A program made the translations under genes and the position numbers. From contig NBIV01000174.1 in NCBI GenBank assembly GCA_003194525.1, forward strand, positions 118,475 to 182,474: a stretch of 64,000 bases of DNA, read 5' to 3'. The notes beneath the pieces are model-generated. The model made no database searches. It was not told the DNA's origin and was given only the letters and a program-made list of their open reading frames with translations. Positions within the stretch are counted from its first letter, which is position 1; each line of letters begins with the position of its first letter. This document shows, in pieces, positions 30,069-39,304 of the stretch. Source of the stretch: Gracilariopsis chorda. Taxonomy: Eukaryota; Rhodophyta; Florideophyceae; Gracilariales; Gracilariaceae.

Positions 30069-30497
30069 ATGTCGTATCTGCTCCCCCACCTGGACTCAGA
30101 AAGTGCCGTAAACGAAGCGCTGCGAAAGGAGGAGGAAAGGGTAGTGGTGCTTCGCTGGGGCACAGATTCAGATCCCACATGCATGATAATGGATGAGACG
30201 CTATACAGGGTAGCCGAACTAGTGAAGAACTTTGCGGTAATTTATCTAGTGGATATCACACAGGTGACCGCTTTCAGTGAGGCTTTCAAACTGACTGATG
30301 CTTGTTCCGTTATGTTCTTCCATAGGGATAAGCACATCATGGTTGATATGGGCACTGGAAATAACAACAAAATCACCTTTGTTATTACGGACAAACAGGA
30401 TATGATTGATATTATTGAGGTGGTTTACAGGGGGGCTAGAAAGGGTCGCGGTTTGGTTACTGCGCCAAAGGATTATAGTACACGAGCTTACAACTGA
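30069..30497 (+). CDS. TXNL4A: U5 snRNP protein Dim1 (thioredoxin-like 4A)
   Basis: The 142-residue protein matches Dim1/Dib1 from end to end. It starts Met-Ser-Tyr-Leu-Leu-Pro-His-Leu and keeps the Asp-Pro-Thr-Cys-Met turn, the Tyr-Leu-Val-Asp-Ile-Thr strand, the Gly-Thr-Gly-Asn-Asn-Asn-Lys-Ile loop and the Tyr-Arg-Gly-Ala-Arg-Lys-Gly-Arg-Gly close. It is a thioredoxin-fold splicing factor needed in the U4/U6.U5 tri-snRNP. The full length and standard ATG make this firm. The presence of introns in neighbouring SDHAF3 and AATF fits an active spliceosome. Confidence 0.97.
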   Translation: MSYLLPHLDSESAVNEALRKEEERVVVLRWGTDSDPTCMIMDETLYRVAELVKNFAVIYLVDITQVTAFSEAFKLTDACSVMFFHRDKHIMVDMGTGNNNKITFVITDKQDMIDIIEVVYRGARKGRGLVTAPKDYSTRAYN

Positions 30498-30561
30498 TGA
30501 GTAAGTGGCACGCAAACCGATTGCGGAAGCGAGCATAAAGGGAACACTTTGGTCAAGGGAG

Positions 30562-30564
<3 letters not shown>

Positions 30565-30593
<29 letters not shown>
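30565..30593. repeat. Homopolymer of 29 G
   Basis: An uninterrupted run of 29 G lies between the convergent Dim1 and AATF genes, preceded by GGGAGGGA. Its length may be uncertain in sequencing. Confidence 0.9.
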
Positions 30594-30594
<1 letters not shown>

Positions 30595-30691
30595 GTTGCA
30601 TGTTCGAATAGGTATCAGGCATTTCAGTGTTGTTTACGATGTGTTTGCTGAGCGATTTGAATGGAAGAAATACAATAAACAAGAGTGCGTA

Positions 30692-31683
30692 CTATTGCTT
30701 TATCAAACGACGTGAACCGAACAAGGACGCAAGTATTTGATCAACGGGTCCAGGATGTGGCAGCGGTACCGGCGTGAGAAAAGCGACAAGCTTATCGTGC
30801 ACCTGGTAGCGAATACGTCTTCCCTTAGCCAATGCAGCAGTTCGTTTCTTCCTAACGCGGTTGCGAAGCGGCATGTGATCAAGCGGCATAGAAAGAGTTG
30901 ACGATTGAATAATGTCAGAGAGTAAAGTACGATAGAGAGGGGTATCATTGTAATGAAAGTTATAAGAGCCCGATTCAAGTGTTTGAGCGGCTACGAGTTG
31001 TATTGGGTGCGTTGCACGACGGCTTTTCTGCAGGTGTGTGCCGGAGGATAGGGTTGCTTTGATGTGGGCTGAAGGGGTTGTGTCGATTGTTTTGAATGAG
31101 GTTGATGCAAGTTTGCCGGATGAATGCGCTATGTGACGAGCCCAGTGATCCAGTACGGCCAGTCTCCACTGTGCAAACGTACGGTTGGATTGAGCTGATG
31201 GGTGGGATTTTGCAAAGGCGTCGTCTGCTAGGCTGGAGAGAGAGTGTAAGGACGATTGAAGGTCGGAAATGTCGGTTTGAACGGAGGGAGTTTGCCATGG
31301 TGGGGAGGTTTGACGGTGCTCTAGGGGGGGTAATGTGCAGGCGAGATTGAGCAGTGAGTGCAGTCTGATACGCAAGTTGAGCACGGCATTGTAAATTTTC
31401 TGTGGAAAGGGGTGTTGAAACACAGGGACGGGAGTTAGCGTGATGAAGAATGAGGAAGAAGAGGGCTTGTTCGAGAAGCTTCAGAGAATGGAATTAACTG
31501 AGTGTTTTCATAACTTTGGGAATATCAATGGGTGTTGAATAGGGCTCATCAGAAGCTGTTGCGATTGACGACGACTAGAGGACTTACCAGCTGTTGTTGC
31601 ACGGCTTGTGCGCGCCGGTTGTGACGAAGTTGGGCGTCCTTGAGCCGATTTGCCAGCTTGGCCTGCTCGTCGGCGCGCTCCAT
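30692..31683 (-). CDS. AATF: AATF/Bfr2-like rRNA-processing protein, two exons
   Basis: Exon 1 (31683-31588) starts at an ATG and encodes a charged helix ending Ala-Val-Gln-Gln-Gln-Leu. Exon 2 (31399-30692) resumes Lys-Ile-Tyr-Asn-Ala-Val-Leu-Asn-Leu-Arg-Ile-Arg-Leu, the usual AATF helix. The C-terminal TRAUB domain follows: Asn-Phe-His-Tyr-Asn-Asp-Thr-Pro-Leu-Tyr, then Lys-Gly-Arg-Arg-Ile-Arg-Tyr-Gln-Val-His-Asp-Lys-Leu, and a closing Ser-Leu-Phe-Gly. The 188-bp intron has donor GTAAGT and acceptor CCACAG, in phase 0. The total of 267 residues is about half the human length, because the acidic N-terminal region is short or lies in an undetected upstream exon. A GCGCAG acceptor-like site directly precedes the chosen ATG. 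The protein acts in 40S subunit maturation in the nucleolus. Confidence 0.82.
31400..31587 (-). other. Intron of the AATF-like gene
   Basis: The 188-nt intron runs from donor GTAAGTCC to a pyrimidine-rich acceptor CCTTTCCACAG. Without splicing the frame meets a stop at 31481-31483. Confidence 0.8.
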
Positions 31684-31911
31684 CTGCGCGGGTGGCGGTG
31701 GCGGCGGCGTCGGCGGCGGCGACAGCCACAGACGACTGTGCCACGCGAAGAGCAGCCAAAAGGCAAAGAGGAAGAAATTGCCGACAGTGTAAGCCGGGCG
31801 GTGTATGTGGAGCGGCGCGCGATGGACGCAAACGAAAGGCGCGGGCAAACAAGTGTGCGATGGCTGCGGGGAGCGGGGAGGGGGACCTCAAAGTGTGCCG
31901 CATCGCTTGTG

Positions 31912-32550
31912 ATGATGCAGAGCCCATCGTCATCGTCGCAAGCAAAAGCAAGACGTGCGCGACGCGCGCGCAGTGAATCGGACCGTAAGAAACATGCCGG
32001 ATGGCGACGATGTCCGCGTTGCAACCGCTCCGTTTCCACCAATGGTCGCAACTTCTATCACCATATGCACAAGTGCGACCGCGTGTTCTTCGCTGAGCGT
32101 ATCGCCGAAATGGACATGCTGCGCTCTGCGCGCAAGAGCCCCCGCGTCACGCTCTCGCAGCTGCAACGTGCCCTCTTCGTGCAGCAGCTCTCCTTCCTCC
32201 GCGTCTACGACAGGACCGTCGACTCCGTATGCGTCAATTTGGAGCGCTCTGACCCCAACTTGTTTCGAACCGCCCTCTTCCAGGCCGTCCGTGATGCCAA
32301 GAGCCGCCGTCACCATCCCCACCCCCATCAACACCAACCCCCTCCTTCCTCTCTCCCTCCTCCCCTCCCCACCTCCACCAACAACACACACAACAACAAC
32401 ACCAACATCAACATCAACAACAACAACCCCGTCCCCCCCACACCCACCACCCCCACCACCACCACCGCTCCTCTCTCTCCCATCCCCCACCCCCTCCACT
32501 ACCCCCTCCTCCCCGCATCCTCTTCCACCCCACAACCTCCCGCCCCATAA
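31912..32550 (+). CDS. Small protein with one C2HC/C2H2-like finger and a Pro/Asn-rich tail
   Basis: From the ATG at 31912 the frame encodes 212 residues: a basic Arg-rich start, then a finger Cys-Pro-Arg-Cys followed by Phe-Tyr-His-His-Met-His-Lys-Cys. A helical Leu-rich stretch of about 60 residues follows, with a tail of Pro, Asn, Thr and His runs. The core up to about 32310 looks like real coding sequence; the tail lies in strongly C-rich DNA, where all three frames stay open. The true C-terminus is therefore uncertain. The gene diverges from AATF with only about 230 bp between the starts. Function is unknown; nucleic-acid binding is a guess. Confidence 0.45.
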   Translation: MMQSPSSSSQAKARRARRARSESDRKKHAGWRRCPRCNRSVSTNGRNFYHHMHKCDRVFFAERIAEMDMLRSARKSPRVTLSQLQRALFVQQLSFLRVYDRTVDSVCVNLERSDPNLFRTALFQAVRDAKSRRHHPHPHQHQPPPSSLPPPLPTSTNNTHNNNTNININNNNPVPPTPTTPTTTTAPLSPIPHPLHYPLLPASSSTPQPPAP

Positions 32551-33720
32551 CCCCCAACCCCACTACCCCCGAAACCACCCCCGTCACCCCCGCCCACCGC
32601 CCCCCCCGCCCTCTCTGGCCCTCCGACGACCCTGCCCAATCCGCTCTCCACACCCTCCTCCCAGCCCCTCCCCACCAATGGACCAATCCACCGGACTACC
32701 ATCCCCTGCACCCCCACTACAACAACCCCCCCACCCTCCCCTACCATCCTCCACTCCCAGCCCGCCCCCTCTCTCCAATCCCGACTCCCGCCCCGCCCAA
32801 ACTGACCCCGTCTTCCTCGCCGCCCCGACTTCCATTCCCGCCCCTGTTCACCTCGTCAAACCGCTCACCAAGAAACGCTCCTCTCACTCCGTTTCGAAGG
32901 TCACCTCCGCAATGGCTATCTCAAGTGTCATCAACACCTGAACGCATCTTCTCTTCCTCTCTCTCTCTCTCTCTTGCTCTCTTTCCTTTCATCCAGTCCG
33001 CATATTGTCACCTTCAACTATGTCATCTTTTTAATCTTTTCAACCGTCAACCAACATTTCAACCCACTTGTCCACCGTTACCACACATACGCACACATGC
33101 ACTATCAACCTGCTTCTCTTCAACTTTTAGATTCATCCATTTGCGTCTATTGCAAATCCTATCATCGTCGTCTTCACCGTTGGCCATGTTACAGCTTTGA
33201 CCTTTCTTGCTTCTCTTCTCATGCTTGCTTCTTGTAGTTGCACCCTTGTCTTCTCTTCTTGTTTCAATCTCTCGTTGTCTCTCTTGTCTTTCTTGTCTTT
33301 CTCTTTTCAACTTTCAATCTATCATGTATTGTCATGTCATGTCATGTCTTTGTCAGTCGTCAAGTGTTGTTTCTTTCTTTCTCAACTGTTCTTGTTGTGC
33401 GTGTGTCTTCTAGTCAGTCTTCAACCAATCTTGTCTTCAAACTTTCAACTTTCAAAAAGCTTGCCCCCACTTCAATCTTTCAGCCTTCTTCTTGTCGCCT
33501 CTTCTTTTTCTTCTTGTTCTCTCCTGTAACTACTTTGTCCCTTCTTTTTTGTTGCTTAGCGCTAGATCGGCTCGTTTTTTTTTGTTTGTATCGTATACTT
33601 TAGTGATGTAGTAGAGTTGTCTTTTGTTTTTGTTAGATAGTGTTCTAGTAGAGATAGCAGTTTCTTTTCTCCCTTTTCTTTTTCCCAACTTTACTTTTTC
33701 GTTTTGGTTTTCCCTTCTGG
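32324..33720. repeat. Long pyrimidine-rich low-complexity tract
   Basis: From 32324 to about 32830 the plus strand is mostly C with ACC, CCA and CCT units. From about 32940 to 33720 it becomes T/C-rich, with a CT microsatellite at about 32949-32976 and many repeats of CTTTCAA-like words. G is rare on the plus strand throughout. Continuous open frames here are composition artefacts. It may be the 3' untranslated part of the finger gene. Confidence 0.6.
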
Positions 33721-34285
33721 TAGTGCCTTATGCTTACTCTATCTTTTTCCTTCAGTTAACTTGAATCCGATCTGCCTTCTCGACTCAATATTGCGAGTGC
33801 CTGTAGCTACGCGGTTTTACATACGTACGAAGGGCAGTGCAATCAGCCTCCGCCATTCCTATTTAACTACGGGTTCAACTGCATCACGTGTTCATTGCTC
33901 ATCACACAACTAAAACCCGAAAACAACTCATATGCGTGTAAACAACAATCCCAACAAAAGTGGTGGACCGTCTCTGATCAACTAAGAGACCACGATCTAA
34001 ACCCATCTCTGGTCGCCGCTTTCATTTCACTTCTCCCTGGAGACAACAGAGGGACGCAGACACTCTCCGTGAAGACGGACTGTTATTGTCTCACCCATTG
34101 CGATATGCCAACTCCCAACTGATTGCAGCTCGGGCGATAGTGAATTCGATCACCACTTGAGCCTGCCTTTAAGCAGGAGAAGGCCACACGCAAATTAGCT
34201 CATATCTGAAAACTCGCACTGGGAATCGGACTTTATCTAACAGCTCTAAGCAACAAACAAAAAGCAAAAACCCGCCATTGACCCC
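33721..34285. other. Intergenic region with small hairpins
   Basis: No gene was recognised. A GTCTCT/AGAGAC stem lies near 33969-33989, and a CCTGC/GCAGG stem near 34163-34179. The rest is unremarkable. Confidence 0.35.
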
Positions 34286-35335
34286 CTAGTCATCCTCCTT
34301 ACCTAGTTTCTCTTCAACCAGTTCTCTAAACTTCTTTAGCACCGTTTCTTCCCGTTTCATCTTCTGCTCCCGATCCAGTTGATTAAGCGCTGCCCGTTCC
34401 TCCGCAGAATACACTTGATTTTCCTTTCGAATTCGCACGGCCTCCATGCGACGATTCCGACTTCCACTCATCACATATCCCTGTTTCTCAAAGTCTGCAA
34501 TTTGCTCCCCAGTAAGACCAATCTCTCCACGTCGCGGAATACGCACGCCTTCTTGCACGAATGCAGCCATCTTTGATCCTTCTCCAGGTCGTAAGTCCTT
34601 CCCGTAGTCGCGTGTCTCTTTTGGTGGCAACGACGGCCCTAATACCGGTTCTGGGTCTTCTTCATTGCCCTTCTCAACGGCTGCTTTCTCACGGGTTGGG
34701 GCTGTGGTATTCCCATCCCCAACTTGTTCTACACGTGCTTCTGAATGCTTTCGAGCCCGTTCTTCGCGTCGACGTCTTCGCTCTTCGCGACGTAAGCGTT
34801 TTCTTTCACGTTTCGCGCGCGCATCGGCTCCCACCTCAAAACGAATTTCAATAGGGGAAGGCGGTGTAGGCGAACGCTGCCAAACATTCACGTCTGTAAC
34901 AGCATCACGTCTCATGGCACGTCGCTTCCACAATGGAACGTCGCGCAATTCTTCCCGACTTTCTGTCCATGCGGGCGGACGTTTTCGCTTCGGTGAAGGC
35001 GCTGTCCGTTCTTGCGACGCTGGCGAAACATCGCGAGGCACTCGTTTTGACCGGGATGGGGACTGCTCGCGACGGTGCGAAGAGCGACGGGGTGAGGGGG
35101 ATCGTGTGCTGGTGCGAGGTCGGCGGCGTGGGGGTGGTGACGGTGTTCTACTTGGAGAACGTTGCCGGGCACGAATGTAGCGGCGAAGGTAGTAGTTGTC
35201 GTCAGGAAGAGGGGAGAATCGAGAGGAACCGTCCGAACGTTCGGGTGAGGGAGACCGGCGGTAGCGGCGGCGGGGAAAGCGGCGTGGAGGCGTTTCGCGG
35301 CGCGGCGGTGTCGTGGATGGTGCGGCCGGAATCAT
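34286..35335 (-). CDS. NKAP: NKAP-family protein (NF-kappa-B-activating protein)
   Basis: The C-terminal 100 residues are a diagnostic NKAP domain: Asp-Tyr-Gly-Lys-x-Leu-x-Pro-Gly-Glu-Gly, then Ile-Pro-Arg-Arg-Gly-Glu-Ile-Gly-Leu-Thr. It closes with Tyr-Val-Met-Ser-Gly-Ser-Arg-x-Arg-Arg-Met-Glu-Ala-Val-Arg. The N-terminal part is an Arg/Ser/Pro-rich region like that of splicing proteins, followed by a basic coiled-coil-like stretch. NKAP is a nuclear RNA-binding protein tied to splicing and transcriptional repression. The first ATG is at 35335 (349 residues); the frame continues upstream for four codons without an ATG. Confidence 0.9.
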   Translation of the reverse strand: MIPAAPSTTPPRRETPPRRFPRRRYRRSPSPERSDGSSRFSPLPDDNYYLRRYIRARQRSPSRTPSPPPRRRPRTSTRSPSPRRSSHRREQSPSRSKRVPRDVSPASQERTAPSPKRKRPPAWTESREELRDVPLWKRRAMRRDAVTDVNVWQRSPTPPSPIEIRFEVGADARAKRERKRLRREERRRRREERARKHSEARVEQVGDGNTTAPTREKAAVEKGNEEDPEPVLGPSLPPKETRDYGKDLRPGEGSKMAAFVQEGVRIPRRGEIGLTGEQIADFEKQGYVMSGSRNRRMEAVRIRKENQVYSAEERAALNQLDREQKMKREETVLKKFRELVEEKLGKEDD

Positions 35336-36149
35336 GTGTCTGATCAAAGGTTTTAGGGCCTGACGTCAAATCGATGCGGCATACTCGGAACGTCGGTAAA
35401 CACGTTTGAGAGCAAGCTTTCCGGGTGACGGACAGGCGTTAACTGGGAGAAGGTGCAGCGATACGTAAGGTGAGGACGTGAGACTTGCAAGATAGACATG
35501 AGACGATTGTCTGGGTGTAAATGTGCAATTCTTTCTTTCCAATTTGGCACAGGCACCGCGTCCGGCAAGCTTTCTCCGGCTAGAACCGAAAATACACGAC
35601 GTAAGTGTGTATCTAGCTCCAGGCAATCAAACGGCTGGGGCTCAACAAGTGGTATAGGGATAACCCTTTACCCACTTCTTCTGACCATAAAGAGCGATTT
35701 CCCAACCGCCAATCCCAGCGCCGAATTGTCGCTCCCCGCCTATCGCTGAGTCCGGCTCAACATATTCACCGCCTGAACCCAATGCCATGGAGCCAAGTCC
35801 CCGCATACGTCATGTAACATTTGAACAGGAACAGGAAAGCGCCAAAACGCACTGTCGTGATCCACAGTCGCATTCTGCAGTTGTGTTCCCCAAATCCTCT
35901 CATGTTTGCTACTCCACCCTTCATGATCACTGATCATCGTGATCCTTGTGCTCATATACCTTTTCGCAACGCAACAGATCCGATTTTACCCACTTTCCCT
36001 GTCCCATTAGAAATGAATTTACAATATCCAGTCTTTCTCAGACTCTTGCATCAATTACATAACGAGATACAACAAAATTAGAAGGTGTTTCTAGATCTTT
36101 TGCTATTTCTGATCGAGACACAAACTGATCTTGCTGACTTAAAGACGTC
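35336..36149. other. Intergenic region, boundary between gene-rich and transposon-rich DNA
   Basis: About 800 bp upstream of NKAP with no recognised gene. From about 36150 rightward almost everything is transposon-derived. Confidence 0.4.
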
Positions 36150-36280
36150 CTAGCTTTCTTTTTTAACCCGAGTGCGTAGCCTCTTGGACAAAAATTGTTC
36201 GGTAAAGCTTTTCTTTCTCTTTGAAATCCTGACAGATGGAAGATTAGGCGATAAAAAAACAGGAATATCTGAGTGCATAT
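36150..36280 (-). pseudogene. C-terminal part of an ORF split by a gypsy insertion
   Basis: A basic tail of about 40 codons, rich in Lys and Arg, ends at 36150. It lies directly left of the 5' LTR and is in frame with the ORF right of the 3' LTR (41158-41688) once the element and one target copy are removed. Probably the C-terminus of an older transposon protein, as it follows the MULE-type fragments on the same strand. Confidence 0.6.
36276..36280. repeat. Target-site duplication CATAT (left copy)
   Basis: Five bases directly left of the 5' LTR match 41158-41162 directly right of the 3' LTR. Confidence 0.85.
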
Positions 36281-36481
36281 TGCAACAGAGCACTGTGTAT
36301 GTCGGAAATAGGCGCTGACACAGGGACGGAAACGATCGCGTAATTAGGAATGTGTCGGATGTGCGCCAACGTGCGCGAAGAGATAGGTTTGAGGGCGTAT
36401 TTATGAGCCCACAGCAGAGCAGAAGAGACTCAGTAAAAGGGCGATCCACCCAGTTGCCATTGATTCACATCCCTCGTTGAA
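36281..36481 (+). repeat. 5' LTR of the first gypsy element
   Basis: 201 bp, starting TGCAAC and ending GTTGAA, nearly inverted ends. A TATTTATGAG word near 36398 may be a TATA-type promoter signal. Confidence 0.92.
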
Positions 36482-36500
36482 CTGGTAGCAATCGCTGAAC
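36482..36500 (+). other. Candidate primer-binding site
   Basis: CTGGTAGCAATCGC follows the 5' LTR at once. TGGTAGCA resembles the complement of an initiator tRNA-Met 3' end. Confidence 0.45.
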
Positions 36501-36539
36501 ATTCGTCATTAAGGCAGCTGCTAATAACGCTGCGCCGAC

Positions 36540-37337
36540 CAATTTGAAGCCAAATAAGCCGGAAGTGTTCAGTGGCAATCGTGATTTTCTGATTTTCAGC
36601 ACTTGACTGTACAAAGTAGATCAGTATTTCAAACTCGCCCAGCTCTCCGACAAAAATGTGATACTGAGTGACTAAAATTGCATATCCTTTGCAACAACTT
36701 TGCTAACAGGCATGGCCGCAATTTGGTGGTACACGGTCCTGAATGCTAACGCTGTGCCGCAGACGTGGGAAGAGTTTACCGCAGCTATCAGGCGTGAATT
36801 TGTTCCGGAAGACCATTAACGCCATGCGCATGACGCCCTACGCTCCTGTAAACAAACAAGCAGTGTTTCTGACTATTTTTCACGCTTCCGGAACATAGTC
36901 TTAACTGTTCCAGACATGTGTCCAGTGAGAAATGGAACAAGTTCCTAAGTGGGCTGAAACCAAAAATTCAATTCGAAGTTCGTTAGGCCAACTGCTTCGA
37001 ATTCGAAGAAGCCACAAAAATTGCGATGCGTATTGAAGCTGCCTTTCAGGGTCTCAGTCTAAGTGGCTCTTCCGGTGGCAGTAACTCAGGCGTTCCTTCA
37101 GGCAATGGCGCTACCGAACCTATGGACATCAGCAACACTAATGTTCGCCAAACTGCACGCTCTAAGCAGCGTCTTGAGGACATCAAAAACAACGCTTGCT
37201 TCACGTGTCACAAGCCTGGATGTCGTCGTCCGTACAACCACGGTCAGAGGAATCCGGAATCTTTTGCGACGGTCGCTAATGTTGTTACTGCTCTGCCCGA
37301 AGCCGAAAACGTACAGTCTGATAGCTCGGAAAACTAA
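36540..37337 (+). pseudogene. Degenerate gag
   Basis: Translated frames show capsid-like pieces: Asn-Lys-Pro-Glu-Val-Phe-Ser-Gly, Ala-Ile-Trp-Trp-Tyr, Thr-Trp-Glu-Glu-Phe, Ile-Arg-Arg-Glu-Phe-Val-Pro. They are interrupted by several stops. An intact stretch from 37026 to 37337 ends with a Cys-x2-Cys..Cys knuckle-like piece (Cys-Phe-Thr-Cys-His-Lys-Pro-Gly-Cys). Confidence 0.7.
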
Positions 37338-37453
37338 ACTGTCCTTCCCAACCGAAAAAGAGCACGTCGGAAGGACCTCTTGGTCCAAACTCGTCGTATT
37401 CTGAGCATCCGTCTAGCCGTATTGCTGTTGCTCCTTCTGTTCAGCTTCTTGTA

Positions 37454-37669
37454 TTGGACGAAACGTTTAATTCCATTCCGGTATCTATATTGAAGGATGA
37501 TGGCTGTACTTCTAATGTTCTGTCACAACGTTTTGCGGAACAGTTCAGAGATTCCCTTCAGTTTACGCCTACCTGGATGGACGTGAATCACTCTAAGCGT
37601 GGTTCAAATGAGATCGCCACCGAAATTGCAAGTGGGACTATTCCAGTCAGCACTCACGTATTTGAGTGA
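37454..37669 (+). pseudogene. Aspartic protease remnant
   Basis: The piece has an Asp-Asp-Gly-Cys-Thr-Ser-Asn motif in place of the usual Asp-Ser/Thr-Gly-Ala active site, then stops at 37667. It lies between gag and reverse transcriptase. Confidence 0.6.
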
Positions 37670-37990
37670 ACTTGGCTGGTTGCAGATTGTCTTTATGACG
37701 TTCTCTTGGGTATGCCTTGGCACGCTATTGAAAACCCCGACACTGACTATGAGCAGCGGGTTATAGCCGTCGCCAGGCACCTTCTGAATGCACGCCTTGT
37801 TGCCTGCTCACAGCAGCTGCGCGTCACATCTCTTGGCGTGAAACGATTCCAAAAGCTTTTTCGCAAATTTCCAGGTAACACCACAATATACCAGGCCGTT
37901 TCCCGCCGCGTTTCGTGATGGAACAGTCTCTCCAGTGATCCTCCTCCCCAAACCCCGAAACAAACCCTCCTTTCTCATGCCAACGGTGAT

Positions 37991-39304
37991 TTGCATTCTA
38001 TATTGAACGAGTTCAAGGAGGTCTTCCAGCCCGAGCTGCCCGCAGGGCTGCCGCCGGTACGCGACGTCGAGCATGGCATTGACATTCTTCCGCGGTCAAA
38101 ACCGCCGTATCGTACGCTTTATCAGCTGTCCCCATCTGAGTTGGTTGCAGCTCGAGCCTATGTCGACGACCTTCTCAAATCGGGTAAGATTCGCCCTAGC
38201 CATTCGCCGTATGGTGCCCCTTTGCTCTTTGTAAAAAATGGGGACGGGCTTCGCGGTGTCGTCGACTACCGCGCTCTTAACCGTATAAAGAAGCGTAACC
38301 GCGCTCCGATCCCTCGCTGTGACGAGATGTTTGATCGGTTGGGCCAGGCCTCGTACTTTTCTAAGCTGGATCTGAAGACGGGTTTCCATCAGATTCGCCT
38401 CCGCCCTAGTGACATCAAAAGGACGGCTTTCAACACCAAATATGGCCAATTTGAGTACCTGGTGATGCCTATGGGCCTTTGCAACTCTCCAGCTACGTTC
38501 CAGGGGCTTATGACCCGAGTTTTTCACGACTACATTGATCGTTTTCTAGTGGTGTACATGGACGATATTCTGATCTACAGTCTGATCTACAGTCATACTC
38601 GCGAGGTGCATCTCGAACATGTCCGTGCGGTTCTGCAGTGGCTTTCAGAACATAAGCTCTATGCCTCTCCGAAGAAGTGTGACTTCTTGAGGTCCGAAAC
38701 CGAATTCTTTGGCCTGGTTGTCAGTCGCGCTGGGATTCGTGTTCATTCTGAGAAAACAGAGGTCATTACCACCTGGCCTACCCCTCAGACGCTAACGGAG
38801 TTACGCAGTTTTGTTGGTCTTGTGCAGTTTTTCCGCCGCTTCATTCCTCGATTCTCTGCACGAGCAGCCCCGTTGACTCGTCCCACCCAGAAGGGTTCTG
38901 GCATTCGGTCCTGGGATGACGCTGCGTCTGCTGCCTTTCGCGATTTAAAGTCCGCGCTAGTCACGGCCCCTGTGCTCTTGCCTCCGGACTGGGGCCGGCC
39001 GTTTCGTGTTCACATTGATGCATCTCAAACTGGGGTGGGCGCCACCCTCACCCAACTTGACGATTCTGACGGCCATCGGTCTATCGCGTACACGTCGCGC
39101 AAGCTGACTGCTGCCGAGCAAATCTATACGGCCAACGAACGGGAACCTCTTGGCCTCGTCCTTCGCTCTCATGCGCTTTCGGTGTTATCTAGAGGGTTCT
39201 TCTTTCGGTGTCATTACCGACAACCAGGTTGTCCAGCATTTTCTCACAAAGAAGACCCTCAACCGTCAGGAGGCTCATTGGTTGGACACGCTTGCCTCTT
39301 TTAA
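37991..39304 (+). pseudogene. Reverse transcriptase and RNase H (first part)
   Basis: The long frame holds all RT blocks: Ser-Pro-Tyr-Gly-Ala-Pro, Asp-Tyr-Arg-Ala-Leu-Asn, Lys-Leu-Asp-Leu-Lys-Thr-Gly, Met-Gly-Leu-Cys-Asn-Ser-Pro, and the catalytic Tyr-Met-Asp-Asp-Ile-Leu. RNase H starts with His-Ile-Asp-Ala-Ser. A 12-bp exact tandem duplication (38569-38592) inserts four residues just after the catalytic motif. The frame is lost near 39150, where the remaining RNase H continues in another frame. Confidence 0.9.

Noticed and set aside
31955..32941. A 328-codon Pro-rich frame
   Set aside because: Its first half is a shadow of the finger protein and the rest is produced by C-rich composition, where all frames are open.
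32840..32960. Finger-like Phe-x2-His..Tyr-x-Lys-Cys-His-x-His stretch in a third frame
   Set aside because: Too short, no paired cysteines upstream and located in low-complexity DNA.
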